Below are positions 25,828-35,461 of a stretch of 64,000 nucleotides of DNA, one piece after another. Numbering within the stretch: the stretch's first letter is position 1; each line of letters starts with the position of its first letter. The position numbers were made by a program, and so were the translations under genes. A model generated the notes under the pieces. It saw only the letters and a program-made list of their open reading frames with translations, did no database searches and had not been told where the DNA came from. The stretch comes from Jonquetella anthropi DSM 22815. Lineage in GTDB: Bacteria; Synergistota; Synergistia; Synergistales; Dethiosulfovibrionaceae. The stretch covers positions 729,010-793,009 of the forward strand of contig NZ_CM001376.1 of NCBI RefSeq assembly GCF_000237805.1, written 5' to 3'.

Positions 25828-26876
25828 GCCGGAGAACTGTGACGATTGAAGGATTGACCATAGGAGGCTCATCTCCTGTGCGGGTGGAGTCCATGCTGTC
25901 CAAACCGCTGTCAGACCTTTCGGGGTGTTTGGAGCAGCTCAAGTCTTTGGCGTCGCATGGGTGCGAACTCGTTCGGGTGGCTTTTCCAAACCGACAAAGC
26001 CTTCCTTTGCTTGAACAGCTGAACCAACTTTCCCCGCTGCCTCTGATGGCCGATATCCACTTTGCCCCGGTGCTGGCGGAGTCCGCCGTCCAGGCCGGTC
26101 TGCCAGCGGTGCGCATTAACCCGGGGAATATGGGCAGCCCGGCTCATCTTGCCCGGTTCGTGTGCATGGCTAAAGAGCGCGGAACGGTGATCCGTATCGG
26201 CGCCAACGGCGGTTCATTGAACGCCAAACAGCTGGCCGACGCGGGAGGTGACCGCGCGGCGGCGCTGGCAGCGGCTGTCGGGGAGCAGGTTGAAATGCTG
26301 CTCTCGTGCGGTTTTGAAGACTTGATTATCTCCGCGAAGTCGTCGAACCTTCAAGAGGCCGTCCGAGCAAACGCCCTTTTGTTTAACCGATATGGCGAGT
26401 GGCCGTTTCATGTCGGCATTACTGAGGCAGGATGGGGAATTGACGGCACGGTTAAGAGCGCCTGCGGCATCGGCGCCATCCTTCTGTCCGGCATCGGCGA
26501 CACGATACGCGTCTCGTTGTCCCAAGCTCCAGAGGACGAAGCCGACGTCGCTTGGTCCATCCTTCGAGGTTTAGGGCTGCGCCAGCGGGGCGGGCGTCTT
26601 GTGTCCTGCCCGACCTGCGGGAGAAAACAACTCGACACAGCGGGCATTGTCCCGCAGCTGGAAGAGTTCGTGAAGTCACTGCCCGACGGGTTCACGCTGG
26701 CTGTCATGGGCTGCGAGGTCAACGGACCACGGGAGGCGAGCTGCGCTGACTTGGGCGTGGCCGGCTCCGCTGCTGGGATGATCGTATTTCGAGGCGGGCA
26801 AGTCGTCGCCCGCTGTCGGGTCGAGAACCTGATCGAAACGCTAAAAAGTTTAGTGCCTGACAGACATTCTCATTGA
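25824..26876 (+). CDS. ispG: 4-hydroxy-3-methylbut-2-enyl diphosphate synthase (flavodoxin)
   Basis: The 350-residue MEP-pathway enzyme uses a 4Fe-4S cluster. Cluster cysteines are visible at CPTC (Cys262, Cys265) and GCEVNGP (Cys297), with a glutamate in the last motif. ATG at 25824 overlaps the rseP stop. A terminator hairpin begins at its last codon. With dxs and dxr also in the window, most of the DXP pathway is represented except ispD/E/F/H. Confidence 0.95.
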   Translation: MSRRTVTIEGLTIGGSSPVRVESMLSKPLSDLSGCLEQLKSLASHGCELVRVAFPNRQSLPLLEQLNQLSPLPLMADIHFAPVLAESAVQAGLPAVRINPGNMGSPAHLARFVCMAKERGTVIRIGANGGSLNAKQLADAGGDRAAALAAAVGEQVEMLLSCGFEDLIISAKSSNLQEAVRANALLFNRYGEWPFHVGITEAGWGIDGTVKSACGIGAILLSGIGDTIRVSLSQAPEDEADVAWSILRGLGLRQRGGRLVSCPTCGRKQLDTAGIVPQLEEFVKSLPDGFTLAVMGCEVNGPREASCADLGVAGSAAGMIVFRGGQVVARCRVENLIETLKSLVPDRHSH

Positions 26877-26902
26877 GCTCCCGCGCGCCTGCGGGAGCTT
26901 TT
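26876..26902 (+). terminator. Terminator hairpin after ispG
   Basis: AGCTCCCGC (26876-26884) pairs with GCGGGAGCT (26891-26899) around GCGCCT, and four T follow. The stem overlaps the last base of ispG. The short T-run makes it a modest terminator. Confidence 0.7.
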
Positions 26903-26963
26903 CAATGGTGGGACTGAAACGTCAAGGATGGAAGGTCCGGAAACCGTATCAAGAGTGCTGTTA

Positions 26964-26972
26964 TGGTAAAAT
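26964..26972 (+). promoter_or_regulatory. Extended -10 promoter for nadE
   Basis: TGGTAAAAT fits TG, one base, TAAAAT, 30 bases before the nadE start and after the ispG terminator. The -35 region is not recognisable. Confidence 0.45.
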
Positions 26973-27002
26973 ACAAAGTTGTCGGAGAGGAGGCGAACGG
27001 GA

Positions 27003-27749
27003 ATGCCTGACCTGCATGATACTGGACAGATGATTCGTCTGATTTCAGATTGGATTTGCTCTCAAATCAATAGCGCCGGCGCCTCAGGAGCCGTCCTCGG
27101 CCTTTCTGGTGGCCTAGACTCGGCCACGTCCGCCGGGCTGCTCGTTCGCGCCCTTGGAGCCGACCGGGTCTTGGCCGTGGCAATGCCGTGCGGTTCTCAG
27201 CCTGCCGATGAGCGGGACGCTCGGCTGGTAGCCCAGGCATTCGGTCTGCGGCTGGCAGTCATCGACCTGACGGAAGCGGAGGAATCGCTGCACCGCGCGC
27301 TTTGCGCCGCCGGCGGCGTGGACGGCCTAGCACGGAGCAACATCAAACCGCGCCTTCGGATGACGTCTCTGTACGCTCTGGCGCAGTCGCGGGGGTATCT
27401 TGTGTGCGGCAACAGCAACGCCGCGGAGCTGGTGACCGGGTACTTCACCAAGTTCGGGGACAGCGGCTGCGATTTCATGCCGCTGGCAGGCTTTTCTAAA
27501 CGGGAAGTGCGCCTTTTGGCCCGTTCGCTCGGCGTGCCGACGCCGGTGGTCGAAAAGCCGCCCAGCGCGGGGCTGAGGGCCGGTCAGACCGACGAGAGCG
27601 AGATGGGGCTGACGTACAGCCAGATCGACGCGTTTCTCGAAGGTCGGGAGCTGGACGAAACGACCTATCGGAGCATTGAGCGAAAGCGGAACGGCTCAGA
27701 ACACAAGCGCCGCTTGCCGGCCGCGTTTGTGCCGCCTTTTAGACTGTAG
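27003..27749 (+). CDS. nadE: NH3-dependent NAD synthetase
   Basis: The 248-residue protein has the PP-loop SGGLDSAT at about residues 38-45 and the family motifs GNSNAAELVTGYFTKFGD and EKPPSAGLRAGQTDESEMG. No glutaminase domain is attached, so ammonia is the likely nitrogen donor. ATG at 27003 is nine bases from AGGAGG; an upstream TTG/ATG extension is not needed. It amidates deamido-NAD. nadD and nadK lie further along this window. Confidence 0.93.
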   Translation: MPDLHDTGQMIRLISDWICSQINSAGASGAVLGLSGGLDSATSAGLLVRALGADRVLAVAMPCGSQPADERDARLVAQAFGLRLAVIDLTEAEESLHRALCAAGGVDGLARSNIKPRLRMTSLYALAQSRGYLVCGNSNAAELVTGYFTKFGDSGCDFMPLAGFSKREVRLLARSLGVPTPVVEKPPSAGLRAGQTDESEMGLTYSQIDAFLEGRELDETTYRSIERKRNGSEHKRRLPAAFVPPFRL

Positions 27750-27813
27750 AACCGGACTGCCGATAAGGAGCTCTTCTCGGCTGTAAGGGCATATATTTTA
27801 TGGGGTGATTAGA

Positions 27814-28569
27814 ATGTCGGGACATTCAAAGTGGGCTAATATCAAGCACCGTAAAGCTGCTCAGGACGCAAAGCGCGGGAACCTGTTCCAGAAGCTCGTC
27901 AAAGCGATTATCATCGCGGCCAAGGACGGCGGCGGAGACCCGGCGATGAACGTTCGGCTGAAGGCCGCCATCGACCGGGCGAAGGCTGCCAGCGTACCGG
28001 CCAGCAACATCGACCGGGCGATTCAGCGCGGTACCGGCGAAATTGAAGGGGCGATGTACGAAGAGCTGACCTACGAGGGCTACGGCGTCGAGGGCGTCGC
28101 CCTTGTCGTGAGCGTTCTGACCGATAACCGGAACAGAACGACCCCGGAAATCCGTGCCATGTTGGAACACAACGGCGGCACGATGGGAACGTCCGGCAGT
28201 GTGATGTGGATGTTCGACAGAAAAGGCCAGATCACCATTGAGGGCAAAGTGGACGAGGACGAGCTGCTGAACGCCGCCCTTGAGGCCGGGGCTGATGACG
28301 TTGAGGTCGAGGAGGACAGCGCGCTCGTCACTACTGATCCTGCTTCACTATCCGACGTGGCCGAGTCGCTGAAAAAAGCCGGCTACAACGTCACTGAAGC
28401 CGAGCAGCCGCTGGTACCGAAGACCACCGTCACCATCTCAGAGGTCAACAAAGCCCGCAAGCTGATGAAGCTGATCGACCTGCTTGAGGGCCACGACGAC
28501 GTGCAGGACGTGTACGCCAACTACGAATTCCCCGACGACGTTCAAGAAGCGCTTGATGCGGAGGAGTGA
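27814..28569 (+). CDS. YebC/PmpR-family transcription or translation factor
   Basis: The 251-residue protein has the exact family start MSGHSKWANIKHRKAAQDAKRG and the conserved middle motif YEGYGVEGVALVV. Members act as DNA-binding regulators (PmpR) or as a factor that relieves ribosome stalling at proline stretches (YebC2 types). Location directly before ruvCAB is the classical yebC-ruvC arrangement. Confidence 0.95.
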   Translation: MSGHSKWANIKHRKAAQDAKRGNLFQKLVKAIIIAAKDGGGDPAMNVRLKAAIDRAKAASVPASNIDRAIQRGTGEIEGAMYEELTYEGYGVEGVALVVSVLTDNRNRTTPEIRAMLEHNGGTMGTSGSVMWMFDRKGQITIEGKVDEDELLNAALEAGADDVEVEEDSALVTTDPASLSDVAESLKKAGYNVTEAEQPLVPKTTVTISEVNKARKLMKLIDLLEGHDDVQDVYANYEFPDDVQEALDAEE

Positions 28570-29068
28570 TCCGCTCTGCTGTTTGGGCGTTGATCCGGGA
28601 ATTGGCCGGATGGGGTATGGAGCAGTTGTTCAGCGCGGGGGCGAACTCCGCGCTGAAAGCTGTGGCTGCATAGAAACAAAGCCGGACAGAACTCTGCCCG
28701 AGCGCTTGAAGATCCTATATGACCAGCTGAGGGAGCAGATTGAACGCTGCTCCCCTCATTTTATGGCCGTCGAACGGCTTTATTTTGGGCACAACAGGAC
28801 CACCGCTGAGGCTGTATGGCAGGCTCGTGGCGTTGTCTTGCTATTGGCCGCCCAGTTCGGTCTTGACGTGGTGGAGCCTAAACCGTCTGAAGCAAAGCTG
28901 ACTGTTTGCGGCGACGGCAACGCCGAAAAACGGCAGGTTCAGGAAATGGTGCGGATTCTTCTGGGATTGAAAGAAATTCCCCGGCCTGATGACGCCGCGG
29001 ACGCCCTGGCAATTTCCATGGCGGGACTGGCGCTGTACGGGCGAAAGCTGATGAGCGAAAGGGGCTGA
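28556..29068 (+). CDS. ruvC: Holliday junction resolvase RuvC
   Basis: The 170-residue endonuclease has its acidic catalytic residues at LGVDPG (Asp near 13), AVERLYFG (Glu) and RPDDAADALAIS (Asp pair). ATG at 28556 overlaps yebC by 14 bases; the start is not strongly marked and TTG at 28583 is possible. It cuts four-way junctions moved by RuvAB. Confidence 0.93.
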   Translation: MRRSDPLCCLGVDPGIGRMGYGAVVQRGGELRAESCGCIETKPDRTLPERLKILYDQLREQIERCSPHFMAVERLYFGHNRTTAEAVWQARGVVLLLAAQFGLDVVEPKPSEAKLTVCGDGNAEKRQVQEMVRILLGLKEIPRPDDAADALAISMAGLALYGRKLMSERG

Positions 29069-29073
29069 GAGCT

Positions 29074-29676
29074 GTGCTGGCCAGCTTGAGAGGAACGGTC
29101 ATTCTTTTGGAAGGATCATCCGCCGTCGTGGAGTGCGGCGGGCTGGGATTTCAGGTCCAGCTGACCCGCAAGGCGTTTGGTCTTTGCCGCGTCGGGGAGA
29201 GCGTGTTCCTTCAAACGTATCTTCAAGTTTCCGACGCGGGCATGAGCTTGTTCGGCTTCGCCGACGCGGCGGAACGGCAGGCGTTTGAACTACTCACAAC
29301 GGTTAAAGGCGTCGGCGGAAAGCTGGCTATGACCGTCCTGCAAAGCCTTTCAGCTCAGGAAACGATCGCCGCGGTAGCTGCAGGCGACTCCAAAACTCTA
29401 ACCGCCGTGCCGGGAATCGGGAAGAAAACCGCCGAACGAATTTGTTTTGAGCTGTCGGAGAAAATCGCCGGATCGTCCGAGTGGTCATCAGCGGACTTGA
29501 CAGCCAAACTGCAGCACAGCGACGAGGTGATCGAAGCGCTTGAAAGCCTTGGGTTTGACCACGCGTCGTCCGTGCGGGCATATCAGCAGCTCTGTCAGGA
29601 ACGCGGCGAACCGGCCAGCACTGAAGAGGCGATCTTCAACTGCTTGCGGCTTCTCAAGCCTATTGAGACGAGGTGA
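29074..29676 (+). CDS. ruvA: Holliday junction DNA helicase subunit RuvA
   Basis: The 200-residue protein has the N-terminal OB fold (MLASLRGTVILLEGSSAVVECGG), two helix-hairpin-helix motifs (TVKGVGGKLAMTVL and AVPGIGKKTAERICFEL) and the C-terminal RuvB-contact domain. The start is GTG at 29074. It lies between ruvC and ruvB. Confidence 0.95.
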   Translation: MLASLRGTVILLEGSSAVVECGGLGFQVQLTRKAFGLCRVGESVFLQTYLQVSDAGMSLFGFADAAERQAFELLTTVKGVGGKLAMTVLQSLSAQETIAAVAAGDSKTLTAVPGIGKKTAERICFELSEKIAGSSEWSSADLTAKLQHSDEVIEALESLGFDHASSVRAYQQLCQERGEPASTEEAIFNCLRLLKPIETR

Positions 29677-29681
29677 AGCAA

Positions 29682-30716
29682 ATGGCCGATCCTGCTGAAT
29701 TTGAGACTGGGCTGCCAGCCGGCGACGAAGAGGGCGGGCTGCGGCCGTTAACGCTCGCCGAGTTTAACGGCCAGAGCGAGATCAAAGAAAAGCTCTCCAT
29801 TTACATGCAGGCGGCCCGGCTTCGCGGTGAGCCGCTGGATCACACGCTCTTCTACGGCCCTCCCGGGCTGGGCAAGACGACGCTTTCCGGGATTATCGCC
29901 CACGAAATGGGCGGTTCGCTGCGGGTGACCACCGGGCCAGCCTTGGAAAAACCCGGCGACTTGGCCGCCATCCTGACAAGCCTTCAGGACGGCGACGTTC
30001 TGTTTATCGACGAGATTCACCGCATGTCCATCAGCACCGAAGAGGTTCTTTACTCGGCGATGGAGGACTTCAGCATTCACTTGATCGTCGGCAAGGGGCC
30101 TCTGGCCCGCAACGTCACCGTTCCTATGCCGAAGTTCACCTTAGTTGGGGCGACGACTCGGCTGGGGCTGCTCAGCTCGCCGCTGCGCGCCCGGTTCGGC
30201 ATTGTCGAGCAGCTTCGGCTGTACGACGAGTTGGAACTGTGCCAAATTCTTCAACGAGGCGCTGGGCTCTTAAACGTGTCCGCGTCCTCAGAGGGCCTTC
30301 GGGCCATAGCCAGACGGAGCCGAGGCACGCCCCGGGTCGCACTGCGGCTTCTTCGCCGCGTCCGCGATGTGGCTGACGTGACCGGGCAAGCGCAGATCGA
30401 CGAGGCGCTGGTCTCCCAAGCGATGGATATGCTGGGCTTGGACGACCGGGGCTTTAACGCGGGAGATCGGCGAATTATAACGACGGTCGTCGAACTGTTC
30501 TCCGGCGGGCCGGTAGGGCTTTCGACGATTGCGGCGGCTTTGAACGAGGAACCGCAGACGATTGAGGACATCTACGAGCCGTATTTGATACAGCAGGGAA
30601 TGATAGAGCGGACCCCCAGAGGTCGAAAGGCGACTGAAAAAGCGTATGAATATCTTGGACTTCCCGTTCCGCAGCCGGAAAACGATGAAGCGCAGCGTCT
30701 TCTTGACTTGGAGTAG
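29682..30716 (+). CDS. ruvB: Holliday junction DNA helicase subunit RuvB
   Basis: This AAA+ motor of about 344 residues has Walker A GPPGLGKTT, Walker B LFIDEIHRM, an arginine-finger region GATTRLGLLSSPLRARFG and a winged-helix C-terminus. ATG at 29682 is preferred, with AGGTG upstream; GTG at 29673, overlapping the ruvA stop, is the alternative. It drives branch migration with RuvA. Confidence 0.95.
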   Translation: MADPAEFETGLPAGDEEGGLRPLTLAEFNGQSEIKEKLSIYMQAARLRGEPLDHTLFYGPPGLGKTTLSGIIAHEMGGSLRVTTGPALEKPGDLAAILTSLQDGDVLFIDEIHRMSISTEEVLYSAMEDFSIHLIVGKGPLARNVTVPMPKFTLVGATTRLGLLSSPLRARFGIVEQLRLYDELELCQILQRGAGLLNVSASSEGLRAIARRSRGTPRVALRLLRRVRDVADVTGQAQIDEALVSQAMDMLGLDDRGFNAGDRRIITTVVELFSGGPVGLSTIAAALNEEPQTIEDIYEPYLIQQGMIERTPRGRKATEKAYEYLGLPVPQPENDEAQRLLDLE

Positions 30717-32151
30717 CGTTGTAGCAGTTTTCCTGCTGGTTTGCAGTTCTCTTGCGGCGTTCGCGTCGCCGATTCGCGTCGGCCTAGCGGTCCGGCAAAG
30801 TCAGGCAGTCGTTGGCGGCTCGTCCTTAACCGCCTCCGACACCAAAGGGCACACGGTCTCTTTAGGCAGCTCGGCCACCGCGGTCTTTCGCTCCGGCAAG
30901 CTGACGGTAAACGGCAAAAAAATGATGCCGCCGGTGACGGTAAAGTCGGCCTCCCCGTTGTCCTACAAAGGCCGGCGGTACCTTGGAACGATGCAGTTCG
31001 TGGCCGCCGGCGGCGGACTGTCGGTCGTCAACGTGCTGGACGTGGAGCAGTACCTGCGCGGCGTCCTGAAAATGGAGGTTAATCCCGACTGGTCCAAAGA
31101 GGCCCTGCGCGCCCAAGCGATCATTTCCCGAACGTTTGCTCTGCGCAGTCAAGGACGGTTTGCCTCTCTCGGCTTTGACCTGTGCGACACGCCAACCAGC
31201 CAGGTTTACGGCGGTCTGAGCGCTGCCGATCCGAGGGTCGATCAGGTCGTCGCCTCGACGAAAGGAGAAGTCCTGACCTATGGCGGCGAGCTGGCTCAGA
31301 CGTATTTTCACTCCGACAGCGGTGGAGCGACTGCCAGCTCTCAGGACGTCTGGGGCGGGTACGTTCCGTACCTTCAGACGGTCGTTGACCCATTCCCGAC
31401 CGAGTCACGCCACGCGTCTTGGACGGTTCGGCTCACGTCGGCGCAGATTGCTGCCGCCTGCGCCCAACAGGGTATGAAAATCGGGCCGGTGAAGCGCCTG
31501 TCGATCATCGCCAGGGACAAGGCCGGCCGGCCGACGCTTCTGCGGCTTGACGGGACGCTAGGAAGCGTAACAATATCGTCGAACAAGTTCAGGAACATCA
31601 TTGGCCCGACAGTCCTTCGGAGCACGTTCTTCTCGCCGGACGGCAACCTGCCGAAGGTTCTTGCCTCCGGAAGCGCCGCCAAGCCCCAAACCGAGACAGC
31701 CTTATCTCGGCCCAGCTCAGGCGAGGAGGATGTGGACCAGCAGATTCAGAACATCATCAGACAGAAGCTGCCCGACCAAGGGGCTTCAAGCTCTGAGAGT
31801 TCTGAGAACCGTCCTCTGACAGGCGACGAGCGAAGCCAGTGGAAGACGCTGCTGGATCAGGGGGCGTTTACCACCGATGAGCTGATCGACGTCCTGCTTC
31901 ATCCGGAGCGCAAATCGTTTTACCTGAAAAAAGCCCTTGGGCAGACGCCTGTGACGCCTGCCGACCAGCCGCTGCCGACGGCGGCGGAAACGTTTACGGC
32001 CCACGACGGCGGGTTCGTCTTCGCCGGGCGGGGCAACGGGCACGGCGTTGGCTTATCCCAGTGGGAAGCGAAGGCCATGGCCGATCGGGGCTGGAATGCG
32101 GAGCGGATTTTGGCCTTTTTCTTCCCCGGAACGAAGGTGGAACGCCGATGA
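30685..32151 (+). CDS. SpoIID/LytB-domain secreted protein
   Basis: The 488-residue protein has an N-terminal signal peptide or anchor (about residues 4-27, ending AFASP). A SpoIID/LytB domain spans about 110-290, with VLDVEQYLRGVLKMEV, ALRAQAIISRTFAL, TYFHSDSGGATASS and VWGG, and a closing GRGNGHGVGLSQWEAKAMA near residues 450-468. SpoIID proteins cleave denuded glycan strands. A low-complexity linker (residues 320-390) interrupts the domain. No sporulation genes are seen, so a role in cell-wall remodelling is inferred. It overlaps ruvB by 32 bases. Confidence 0.85.
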   Translation: MKRSVFLTWSSVVAVFLLVCSSLAAFASPIRVGLAVRQSQAVVGGSSLTASDTKGHTVSLGSSATAVFRSGKLTVNGKKMMPPVTVKSASPLSYKGRRYLGTMQFVAAGGGLSVVNVLDVEQYLRGVLKMEVNPDWSKEALRAQAIISRTFALRSQGRFASLGFDLCDTPTSQVYGGLSAADPRVDQVVASTKGEVLTYGGELAQTYFHSDSGGATASSQDVWGGYVPYLQTVVDPFPTESRHASWTVRLTSAQIAAACAQQGMKIGPVKRLSIIARDKAGRPTLLRLDGTLGSVTISSNKFRNIIGPTVLRSTFFSPDGNLPKVLASGSAAKPQTETALSRPSSGEEDVDQQIQNIIRQKLPDQGASSSESSENRPLTGDERSQWKTLLDQGAFTTDELIDVLLHPERKSFYLKKALGQTPVTPADQPLPTAAETFTAHDGGFVFAGRGNGHGVGLSQWEAKAMADRGWNAERILAFFFPGTKVERR

Positions 32152-33233
32152 GCGCTGAAAAAGCGGGATTGGAATGCCGGCCTGCGGAAGAGACGCCCCA
32201 CGAGCCGGACTTTTTCAGCGTTCAGACGTATCAGTACGATCTGCCTCAGGAGCAGATAGCCCAAGTACCCGTCAGTCCTCGGGACAGCTGCCGTCTGATG
32301 ACGCTTGACCGCCGGACCGGACGAGTAGGGCATAAAGTTTTTCGCGACTTGCTTGACCTCCTGCGGCCGGATGACCTTCTCGTCCGCAACGACACGAGAG
32401 TGCTTGCGGGACGTCTGACCGGACGAAAGATTTCCGGCACGGCGGAGGTAGAAGTCCTGCTGCTCAGGCAGGAAAAAGAGAACACGTGGCAGGCGCTCGT
32501 TCGCCCCGGTCGCCGACTGCCGCCCGGAACGGAAGTTGACCTGCAGGGCGCCATCGCCGTGGTCGGCCCGTCGATCTCCGACGACGGGGTGAGGCTCGTT
32601 ACGTTTTCTGAAGGATTGGACGTGAAAGCTTGGTGCGATCTTCACGGCCAAATGCCCCTGCCGCCGTACATTACCAGCCGGGAGTCGAAAAACGACGACT
32701 ACCAGACCGTCTATGCCAAGGACGCAAACTCAGCCGCCGCTCCGACGGCGGGGCTTCATTTCACCGAGGGTCTGTTGGCCGCTATCAGAGAGAAAGGCGT
32801 TCAAATCCTCGACGTGACGCTGGAAGTGGGGCTGGGGACGTTTCGGCCGGTGAGTGAGCCGGACATCCGCCGGCACGTGATGCACTCCGAGCGCTGTCGG
32901 GTGCCTGCAGCAACGCTTGAAGCGATCCGCGCCGCCAAGTCTACCGGCCGACGAGTGATCGCCGTGGGCACGACGGTCGTTCGTACTCTCGAAGGGCTCT
33001 GGAGCACCGGGAAGGTCGATGACCGATGGTTTGAGACCCAGCTGTTCATCTATCCTGGATTTCACTATCAGGTGGTCGACGGGCTGATTACAAACTTTCA
33101 CCTTCCCGGCAGCACGCTGATGATGCTCGTTTCGGCGTTCGGCGGGTACGAGCCGGTGATGGCGGCGTACCGCGAAGCGGTAGCGAAAGGGTATCGGTTT
33201 TTCTCTTTTGGAGACGCGATGTTCATCGTCTGA
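32148..33233 (+). CDS. queA: S-adenosylmethionine:tRNA ribosyltransferase-isomerase
   Basis: The 361-residue queuosine-pathway enzyme has YDLPQEQIAQVPVSPRD at the N-terminus, NDTRVLAGRL, APTAGLHFTEGLL, the GLGTFRPV segment and a C-terminal TNFHLPGSTLMMLVSAF. All are QueA signatures. ATG overlaps the upstream stop (ATGA), with AAGGTGG before it. It transfers the ribosyl part of SAM to preQ1-tRNA. tgt is not in this window. Confidence 0.95.
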   Translation: MSAEKAGLECRPAEETPHEPDFFSVQTYQYDLPQEQIAQVPVSPRDSCRLMTLDRRTGRVGHKVFRDLLDLLRPDDLLVRNDTRVLAGRLTGRKISGTAEVEVLLLRQEKENTWQALVRPGRRLPPGTEVDLQGAIAVVGPSISDDGVRLVTFSEGLDVKAWCDLHGQMPLPPYITSRESKNDDYQTVYAKDANSAAAPTAGLHFTEGLLAAIREKGVQILDVTLEVGLGTFRPVSEPDIRRHVMHSERCRVPAATLEAIRAAKSTGRRVIAVGTTVVRTLEGLWSTGKVDDRWFETQLFIYPGFHYQVVDGLITNFHLPGSTLMMLVSAFGGYEPVMAAYREAVAKGYRFFSFGDAMFIV

Positions 33234-33242
33234 GGAGGCAAC

Positions 33243-34301
33243 ATGAAATATCCAGTTCTCGCGGCAGTTCTCCTTCTCGTCTCTGTCGTATTGCTCCTGT
33301 TTAAGAAGTCCCGCGCCGCAGGATTCGTTTGTCTTGCGGCTGGGGTTGGCTTGGGCGCGTTGAAGGTCCGGCTCAGCCAGTGGGAAGACTTTTTGGTCCG
33401 TCCGTTCAGTTCCTCGGCGGAGCCGGTGACGGTAACGTTCGAGGTCGGAGGGTCCGTTAAAGACTTTGCCTCTTTTCTCGCAACGAGGAATGTGGTGGCT
33501 GACGCCGGAAATCTGTGCTACTTTCTCAGCCTGTTCGGCGCTGACAGGCGCTTGGCCGCTGGCGGCTATTCGCTGCCCCCTGGGGCTTCATGGCAGGTTG
33601 CCAGACAGCTGGCAGACGCTCAGGCCGTTTTTCAACAGGCGACGATCGTTCCTGGGGCTTTCCCAGCTACCCCCTTGGGCGACGAGTGGAGCGCCGAGGA
33701 TCAAGCGAATGCCCTGAAAGACGATTCTCTGTACCCAGAGGGACTGCGGGCTTTTTTGCCCACCGAACCGACGGCCCGGGCCGCATTCCTGCTGCCTGAA
33801 ACGTACAGCCTGAGCGCGCGGGATCCCCGAGAGCTGGTAAAGGCCGCTTCGGCTGCGTGGTGGAGTCGGTTCGGCCAATTTGTTACGAGCGCGGATCAGG
33901 CGAAGAGGACGGCTATTATCGCCTCACTTCTGCAGCGGGAAGCTCAGGTTGACGCCGAATATCCGAAAGTCGCCGGCGTTGTCGAAAACCGGCTGAAAAA
34001 GAACATGTTCCTGCAGATTGACGCTTCTGTGGTGTACGCGTGGGCCCTGAAGGGGCAGAAGTTGACGCGGGTGCTGTACCGGCATCTTGACGTGGACTCT
34101 CCCTACAACACCTACAAGCATAAGGGGCTTCCGCCCGGCCCAATCTGTGTGCCATCCAGTGCTGCGTGGGCCGGAGCGTTTGAGCCGGAAAAGAACGACT
34201 TCCTGTACTACGTCGCTGACGGCAAGGGAACTCACACGTTCAGCAAGACAGAAAAAGAACATCTTGAGGCTGTTCAGCGCTATCGGGCGCTGCAGAAATG
34301 A
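33243..34301 (+). CDS. mltG: Endolytic peptidoglycan transglycosylase MltG (YceG family)
   Basis: The 352-residue protein has two hydrophobic N-terminal segments (residues 4-45), a LysM-like strand region (VTVTFEVGGSVKDFASFL) and the YceG catalytic domain. The likely catalytic glutamate is in SLLQREAQVDAEYPKVAGVVENRL. SPYNTYKHKGLPPGPICVP is the usual C-terminal signature. It cuts nascent glycan strands at the inner membrane. TGAGGAGG precedes the ATG. Confidence 0.93.
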   Translation: MKYPVLAAVLLLVSVVLLLFKKSRAAGFVCLAAGVGLGALKVRLSQWEDFLVRPFSSSAEPVTVTFEVGGSVKDFASFLATRNVVADAGNLCYFLSLFGADRRLAAGGYSLPPGASWQVARQLADAQAVFQQATIVPGAFPATPLGDEWSAEDQANALKDDSLYPEGLRAFLPTEPTARAAFLLPETYSLSARDPRELVKAASAAWWSRFGQFVTSADQAKRTAIIASLLQREAQVDAEYPKVAGVVENRLKKNMFLQIDASVVYAWALKGQKLTRVLYRHLDVDSPYNTYKHKGLPPGPICVPSSAAWAGAFEPEKNDFLYYVADGKGTHTFSKTEKEHLEAVQRYRALQK

Positions 34302-35422
34302 GGTATGACATGGACGAACGACGCTGTCCCGGATGCGGCGCGCTTTTTCAGAGCGACCGAAGCGACCTGCCGGGTTTTATTCCGTCCGGTCTCGCGGTAA
34401 CGGACAAGACGGTTTGTCGGCGGTGCTTTCGGCTTCGTCACTATGGCGAAGGGAACAAGGCGCCGGTCAACGATCTGCTTCTGGAACCCCAGATTCGTGC
34501 GGCTGCCGCTTCGGCTGCCGCTGTTTTTCTCGTTTGCGACGCGCTGAGCGCCGACAGGGCTCTGGACGGCTTCGAGTGGCTGGACGGCGTTTCCTGCCCG
34601 GTAACGCTCTTGGTGACGAAGGCCGATTTGGTCGAGCCGTACCTTGACAGGTCGGCGCTCGGCCTTTGGGTCAGCGAGGCGACCGGCGTGCCGTTCGAGC
34701 AGATTCAAGTTCTGTCAGGGCTCAAAAATTCCGATCTGAGAAACTTTCGTCTGCGCCTGCAGGACGTTTTCTCGTCCGGCGATCGGCTGCTGTTCTTGGG
34801 GAAAACGAACGCCGGCAAAAGTACCATTTTGTCGTCCATGCTCCGAGGCGGAAGCGGCCCGACCGTTTCTGCCATGCCTGGAACGACGGTCGGACTGTGC
34901 GAGTATCAGCTGGAAGGCGGGATCGTGCTTCTCGACGCTCCGGGCTTGAAATCGCACGACTCGCTGCTTCCGGCACTGTGCCCCCAGTGCCTGATGGCCC
35001 TGACGCCCAAACGGCGGCTGGTCTGTCAAGAGCTGACCCTCAAAGAGGGAAGCGCCCTCTGCTTCGGTGGACTGGGGCGGGCTGCGGTTGTCGACGGCGG
35101 CGAGCGCGGCTGGCTGCGTGCTGTGGCGGTCGCGCCGGAAGGCGTCACGATTCATCAGACGTCGGCTGAGAAGGCTGAGGAGCTTATTGCTGCGGCCCGG
35201 ACCGATTTGTTGTCGCCACCGTGCCGAACGTGTTACGATACATTAAGTCGGCTGCCGGTCAGGCGGGACGAGTTTGCCCTGTACCCCGGGTTGGATCTTG
35301 TCGTGGGGGGCGTTGGCTGGCTGGCTGTGACAAGCGGGCACGGAAGGATTCGCCTTTCCGGGCCGGATCCCCTGCACGGATTCCTGCGGAAACAGCTGAT
35401 TCACTTCAGCGCAAGGCGATGA
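34298..35422 (+). CDS. YqeH-like circularly permuted GTPase with N-terminal zinc finger
   Basis: The 374-residue protein begins with a CPGCG...CRRC zinc finger (residues 9-47). The G motifs appear in permuted order: G4 TKAD (about 107) comes before G1 GKTNAGKST (about 168) and G3 DAPGL. That order defines the YqeH/YlqF group. YqeH functions in 30S ribosome assembly. A second CxxC pair (CPQC, CRTC) lies in the C half. The ATG overlaps the mltG stop. Confidence 0.88.
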   Translation: MRYDMDERRCPGCGALFQSDRSDLPGFIPSGLAVTDKTVCRRCFRLRHYGEGNKAPVNDLLLEPQIRAAAASAAAVFLVCDALSADRALDGFEWLDGVSCPVTLLVTKADLVEPYLDRSALGLWVSEATGVPFEQIQVLSGLKNSDLRNFRLRLQDVFSSGDRLLFLGKTNAGKSTILSSMLRGGSGPTVSAMPGTTVGLCEYQLEGGIVLLDAPGLKSHDSLLPALCPQCLMALTPKRRLVCQELTLKEGSALCFGGLGRAAVVDGGERGWLRAVAVAPEGVTIHQTSAEKAEELIAAARTDLLSPPCRTCYDTLSRLPVRRDEFALYPGLDLVVGGVGWLAVTSGHGRIRLSGPDPLHGFLRKQLIHFSARR

Positions 35423-35461
35423 CGAGTTGTTGAAACTGATTGGCGAGGAGGCCTTGGCCGG